Positions 15,965 through 18,551 of a stretch of 18,551 nt of DNA are shown piece by piece (the first letter of the stretch is position 1; each line of letters starts with the position of its first letter). This DNA comes from UBA6136 sp046305255 (GTDB lineage: Bacteria > Pseudomonadota > Gammaproteobacteria > Methylococcales > Methylococcaceae), in the NCBI GenBank assembly GCA_046305255.1, contig JBKCCF010000243.1:1-18551 (forward strand), in the 5' to 3' direction. The position numbers and the translations under genes were made by a program. The notes under the pieces are model-generated. The model made no database searches. It saw only the letters and a program-made list of their open reading frames with translations, and had not been told where the DNA came from.

Positions 15965-16003
15965 CCAGCACCTAAAAGGACGGGGACGGAACCTAGGTGC
16001 TGG
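15965..16003. repeat. REP-like hairpin element
   Basis: CCAGCACCTA (15965-15974) and TAGGTGCTGG (15994-16003) form a perfect 10-bp stem around a 19-nt loop that contains GGACGGGGACGG. There is no T run, so it is not an intrinsic terminator. A GC-rich hairpin with a GGGGAC-containing loop resembles the REP-type elements moved by IS200-like REP-associated transposases. No transposase is present, and I see only this one copy in the window. Confidence 0.4.
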
Positions 16004-16037
16004 GCGCTGCAGCGTTCGACACTCAAACTCTTTCGAC

Positions 16038-16439
16038 GTGAAAATCAAACTCGACGGCGGCGGCAGACTCGGCTTTCATTTGATCTGCTTGCCGCTTGCT
16101 AACATCAGCTCACTATATAGGCGATGGAAAAGGAAGCAGGCCATAATTGAGCAAGCTACCAGAAATCATCACTACGTACTGTGCCCGTGTGGTACCAGCG
16201 TGGCTTCCTTGGGCTCGGACAGTCACAGTTGCACGCCCCAAGATAGCTCGACAGAGCAAAAGGTGCTGGCGGACGGCCGAACAGTGACCCTGAATGCCCT
16301 GCACACATGGGGGCCGAAGAACCGCTTCGTGAACAGGCTCTTGAAAAACCGACAACGACTGGAGGTCGCTACTGGCGAAGACGTATTGATAGAGACGCAC
16401 TTCGGCGCCACCTGCCGACTGCCGAACCCGTCGGGGTAA
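16038..16439 (+). CDS. Doubtful hypothetical protein, possibly a degenerate gene
   Basis: An open frame of 133 codons from a GTG at 16038; the frame itself is open back into ppx. There is no ribosome binding site and no ATG in the frame after the ppx end. The last 65 codons use mostly G or C in third position, as neighbouring real genes do, and read plausibly (KVLADGRTVTLNALHTWG, GEDVLIETHFGATCRLP). The first half looks non-coding (FHLICLPLANISSLYRRW). No family is recognised. It could be a chance open frame, or the 3' remnant of a gene whose start was lost. Antisense frames here have no better signals. Confidence 0.22.
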   Translation: MKIKLDGGGRLGFHLICLPLANISSLYRRWKRKQAIIEQATRNHHYVLCPCGTSVASLGSDSHSCTPQDSSTEQKVLADGRTVTLNALHTWGPKNRFVNRLLKNRQRLEVATGEDVLIETHFGATCRLPNPSG

Positions 16440-16512
16440 GAATTACAGCGTATAGTCCGCTTACGGTTCAGGCCTGAAGATCGGAGTTCCAATTCGAGAT
16501 CAGGGAACGAGC

Positions 16513-16881
16513 ATGAAGAACCTGTTGATGGCGGTGCTATTCAGTCTATTGAATGCCTGTACACCGAGTGTGGTGGAGGACATGAAAGTCAGTCAGCACT
16601 ATGCGCCCACCTATCACGTCGAGGTGCTCAACGGCTGGCCGGAGAAACGCAGGTTCGTTGAACTGGGTACGGCCACCACACCATCTGACGACTATGCGCT
16701 TCAGCGGCTCAAGAACAGCGCCATGGCTGCCGGCGCCGATGCGATAGTGCTCGAACCCCCGAAAACAGCCACCGCCATGGTGCCTATCGGCAGCAATAAC
16801 GCCGGTAGTAGTCTGACCGCAGAACCCTACCTGATCCCACTGAACCGGCTGCGGGTGATCTATGTTCGGTATCAGCCCTGA
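16513..16881 (+). CDS. Small lipoprotein with a C-terminal GADA motif
   Basis: The product has 122 residues. A short signal peptide (MKNLLMAVLFSLLNA) ends in LLNAC with Cys16 as lipidation site, so it is a likely envelope lipoprotein. The mature domain has the pattern of small YbjQ/RcsF/DUF4156-like envelope proteins: a strand with RRFVELGTATTP, then a helix ALQRLKNSAMAAGADAIVLE in which GADAIV is the telling stretch, then a C-terminal strand LRVIYVRYQ. The family assignment is from pattern only, and the function is unknown. An AGGG lies about 10 nt before the ATG. A TATAGT -10-like hexamer sits 57 bp upstream at 16451. It stands alone between the palindrome-rich region and the YeeE-type pair. 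Confidence 0.8.
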   Translation: MKNLLMAVLFSLLNACTPSVVEDMKVSQHYAPTYHVEVLNGWPEKRRFVELGTATTPSDDYALQRLKNSAMAAGADAIVLEPPKTATAMVPIGSNNAGSSLTAEPYLIPLNRLRVIYVRYQP

Positions 16882-16980
16882 CGCCGATTCGTGATTATGG
16901 CCGGGTCGCGTCGTTGAGCCCCCTGTTCCTTCGACCCCCTGCCCGCTATCGTCAGGGCCGCGAGGCGGGCGAGGCTCTGC

Positions 16981-16986
16981 TAAACT
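16981..16986 (+). promoter_or_regulatory. Candidate -10 element of the YeeE-type pair
   Basis: TAAACT lies 34 bp before the start codon. It is the fourth intergenic occurrence of this hexamer in the window. The gene has no evident ribosome binding site and no good -35 hexamer. Confidence 0.3.
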
Positions 16987-17020
16987 CCCGCGCTGGTTTC
17001 ATCTCCCAGCCATCACTACC

Positions 17021-17488
17021 ATGCTGACAGCGTATTTTCCCCAGGGCTATGCTCACTATCTGGTCGGCGGTCTCTTGATCGGTGCGGGCCTCGGACTGCT
17101 CTACCTCATGACCGGCCTGATCGGCGGTATGAGCTCGGTGTTTAGCTCGACCTGGTCATTCTTCAGTCGTGCCGCCGCATTCAGGCATCCGCCGCTGCTG
17201 AACAGTCGAGGCTGGCGCCTGATCTATGCGGCTGGCCTGATTCTGGGCGGCAGCCTGTATTGGGTAACGGGGGGCGATAGTGTCGTCACCCGGATTGAGC
17301 CCTGGCGTCTCCTGACCGGCGGGTTTTTGGTCGGATTTGGGGCTCGACTCGGTCATGGCTGTACCGCAGGCCATGGCATTTGCGGACTGGCATCGCTACA
17401 ACTGCCCTCTCTATTGGCCGTGCTGGTCTTTCTGGGTACGGCTATTGTGACCGCCCATGTCATGCGCTGGCTGGGGGTCGCTGTATGA
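17021..17488 (+). CDS. YeeE/YedE-type transporter, first half-protein
   Basis: This 155-residue inner-membrane protein has about four hydrophobic segments (residues 12-40, 66-85, 97-112, 128-150). The family signature GFLVGFGARLGHGCTAGHGI, followed by CGLASLQL, contains Cys114 and Cys121. It marks the YeeE/YedE group (Pfam sulf_transp, DUF395), which includes thiosulfate importers in which membrane Cys residues pass the substrate along. Full-length YeeE proteins are about 350-400 residues; this one is about half, and the other half is the next gene. Such two-gene versions (PmpA/PmpB type) are known. The stop codon overlaps the start of the next gene (ATGA at 17485-17488), so the two are translated together. 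The substrate is probably a reduced sulfur compound, by family only. Confidence 0.9.
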   Translation: MLTAYFPQGYAHYLVGGLLIGAGLGLLYLMTGLIGGMSSVFSSTWSFFSRAAAFRHPPLLNSRGWRLIYAAGLILGGSLYWVTGGDSVVTRIEPWRLLTGGFLVGFGARLGHGCTAGHGICGLASLQLPSLLAVLVFLGTAIVTAHVMRWLGVAV

Positions 17489-17904
17489 AGCCTTCATCCT
17501 GGCTGGCTGTGCTGGTTTCCGGTGTCCTGTTTGGTTTTGGCCTGTCGGTGGCGACCATGGTGAGACCTGAAGTGGTGCTGGATTTTCTGCTGTTGCGCGA
17601 TCCTGGCCTGTTGCTGGTGTTGGGCGGCGCGTTCATCGTTACGCTACTGGTCTATCAACTGCTGCCGCGCTGGTGGGCGAAACCGCTGCTGGAACCTGCC
17701 TTCCGCAGCCATAGCGCCAGCTTAAATCGCCGCACCCTCATCGGCGCCCTAATCTTCGGGCTGGGCTGGGGGATCAGCGGGGTTTGCCCGGGGCCCGCCA
17801 TTGCCGGTCTGGGTCTCGGCAACTGGCCGCTGCTGCTGGCACTGGCAGGCATTTTTGCCGGCGCTTATGTGCAGGGCCGCTGGTTTTCGGACCCGCCGCG
17901 CTGA
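17485..17904 (+). CDS. YeeE/YedE-type transporter, second half-protein
   Basis: The product has 139 residues from the ATG at 17485. This codon overlaps the upstream TGA by ATGA, which is the reason for choosing it over a longer frame that would read deep into the first gene. It is an inner-membrane protein with about four hydrophobic stretches. Its signature GLGWGISGVCPGPAIAGLG (about residues 92-110), with Cys101, corresponds to the second Cys-bearing repeat of the YeeE/YedE family. Together with the previous gene it should make one transporter. The N-terminus (GVLFGFGLSVATMVRPEVVLDFL) also matches the family. The pair has no visible sulfur-metabolism partner such as a rhodanese or TusA gene within the window. 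Confidence 0.9.
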   Translation: MKPSSWLAVLVSGVLFGFGLSVATMVRPEVVLDFLLLRDPGLLLVLGGAFIVTLLVYQLLPRWWAKPLLEPAFRSHSASLNRRTLIGALIFGLGWGISGVCPGPAIAGLGLGNWPLLLALAGIFAGAYVQGRWFSDPPR

Positions 17905-18003
17905 CTGCCGTCGCCCACCGACTGCGCAACCGGTAGCTTGTCAATAGCCGCCGTTTGTGGTTACTGGAGTCTACTGTCATGGAAACGTGAAGGAGCCGCA
18001 TGC

Positions 18004-18551
18004 ATGCGCCATTCCGCTCTGTTTGCCATCATCCTGCTCTGGTCGTTCGGACAGCGAGTGCTGGCCGCACCGCTGGCACCCGTGGATGTACCCGAGCCAC
18101 TTAAACCCTGGGTGAGTTGGGTGCTCAGAGACCAGCCGAGTCAGGACTGCCCCTATCAGATCGGGAGCCAGACCCGCCAATGCCAGTGGCCCTCAAACCT
18201 GCAACTGACGTTATCAGCCCGCGGCGGCCGTTTTACCCTGCTCAGCCAAAGCTATTCAGCAAGTCAAACCCTGATATTGCCCGGTGATCAACAGCACTGG
18301 CCCCAGGATGTGACTGTCGACGGGCTGCCCGCGGCCGTCATCCAGCAGGATCAGCGTCCTGCCCTCTCACTGCCCGTCGGTGAGCATCGCATCGGCGGTC
18401 TGTTCTTCTGGGACCGGCTGCCGGACACTCTCAGCGTGCCCCCCGCTGTCGGCCTTGTCAGTCTTGAGCGTGACGGCAAGCCGCAGCCGTTCCCACAATT
18501 GAATGAGGCCGGCCAGCTGATTCTTGCAGGTGCCGCGGCCGGCTACCTGAC
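18004..18551 (+). CDS. Uncharacterised secreted protein, N-terminal part (3' end outside window)
   Basis: The frame is open from 18004 to the window edge, so 182 codons of a longer gene are visible. AGGAG (17991-17995) lies 8 nt before the ATG at 18004; an overlapping ATG at 18000 is in another frame and soon stops. The N-terminus is a signal peptide (MRHSALFAIILLWSFGQRVL, cleavage near LAA at residues 20-22). The exported part contains PLKPWVSWVLRD, a CPYQIGSQTRQCQWP segment with two Cys that could pair, then beta-rich LQLTLSARGGRFTLLSQSY, LPGDQQHWPQDVTVDGLPA and GLFFWDRLPDTLSVPPAVGL. This pattern resembles the start of large (over 1000 residues) uncharacterised envelope proteins of Proteobacteria. 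I have no name for the family and the similarity is from memory, not a search. A poor promoter match, TTGTCA-17-TTACTG, starts at 17938. Confidence 0.75.
   Translation, partial: MRHSALFAIILLWSFGQRVLAAPLAPVDVPEPLKPWVSWVLRDQPSQDCPYQIGSQTRQCQWPSNLQLTLSARGGRFTLLSQSYSASQTLILPGDQQHWPQDVTVDGLPAAVIQQDQRPALSLPVGEHRIGGLFFWDRLPDTLSVPPAVGLVSLERDGKPQPFPQLNEAGQLILAGAAAGYL

Larger units (their letters stand above)
15919..16512. other. Region between ppx and lipoprotein: palindromes and a doubtful ORF
   Basis: The 594 bp after ppx hold no recognisable gene. They contain a 10-bp hairpin with a GGGGACGG-bearing loop (15965-16003), followed at once by the palindrome CGCTGCAGCG (16005-16014). A doubtful open frame runs 16038-16439. 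A 12-bp perfect palindrome, TTCAGGCCTGAA, lies at 16467-16478, and a -10-like TATAGT (16451-16456) could serve the lipoprotein gene. Such palindrome density is more like a mobile or repeat-derived insertion than a coding segment. Confidence 0.5.

Noticed and set aside
16023..16079. 18-residue minus-strand peptide frame (MKAESAAAVEFDFHVERV)
   Set aside because: The sequence looks protein-like, but there is no ribosome binding site, and it is too short to call on composition alone.
16223..16492. Minus-strand open frame opposite the doubtful ORF after ppx
   Set aside because: No start signal, Cys/Ser/Arg-rich translation typical of antisense frames, no recognisable motif.
17979..17990. Tiny frame ATG-GAA-ACG-TGA just before the ribosome binding site of the last gene
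   Set aside because: Three codons only; no evidence for a leader peptide role.

Overview
The window reads as an ordinary chromosomal segment of a gammaproteobacterium. The evidence is the tgt-yajC-secD-secF order, Tex, CreA, a YadG-type ABC ATPase, Ppx, a CcsA/YpjD-type cytochrome assembly protein, GC-rich codon use and a tRNA-Ser gene with an encoded CCA end. The cytochrome c and the pair of YeeE/YedE half-proteins would fit a sulfur- or redox-active lineage, but that is inference and I cannot name the species.

Layout. Positions 1-602 hold the 3' part of a CcsA/YpjD-like membrane protein. It converges, four bases apart, on a TMEM165/GDT1 cation transporter (minus). A lipoprotein built from two tandem baseplate-J-like modules follows (plus, 1435-2205). 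A minus-strand block then carries creA, an MltD-like lytic transglycosylase lipoprotein and a mono-heme cytochrome c with a clear intrinsic terminator. About 370 bp of non-coding DNA with a cluster of GATTC/GAATC inverted repeats leads to tRNA-Ser(UGA).

The core block is tgt, yajC, secD and secF (5399-9784), closed by a strong terminator. Tgt makes the queuosine base exchange in tRNA; YajC, SecD and SecF are the accessory complex of the SecYEG translocon. The usual upstream partner queA is not here; tRNA-Ser occupies that place. tex and an M48 metalloprotease lipoprotein follow. A YadG-type ABC ATPase (minus) has no permease beside it. It is divergent from ppx, with a perfect 8+6+8 inverted repeat between them.

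After ppx comes an accessory-looking stretch of about 600 bp (15919-16512). It holds a REP-like hairpin, other palindromes and a possible degenerate reading frame. Then come a small lipoprotein, two translationally coupled YeeE/YedE-type half-transporters, and the first 182 codons of a secreted protein that runs off the window end.

I see no CRISPR array, intact insertion sequence, prophage, toxin-antitoxin pair or recognisable defence system. The most unusual items are the lipoprotein with baseplate-J-like repeats, the hairpin and degenerate region after ppx, the operator-like palindromes at 4971-5028 and 14336-14357, and the uncharacterised secreted protein at the right edge.
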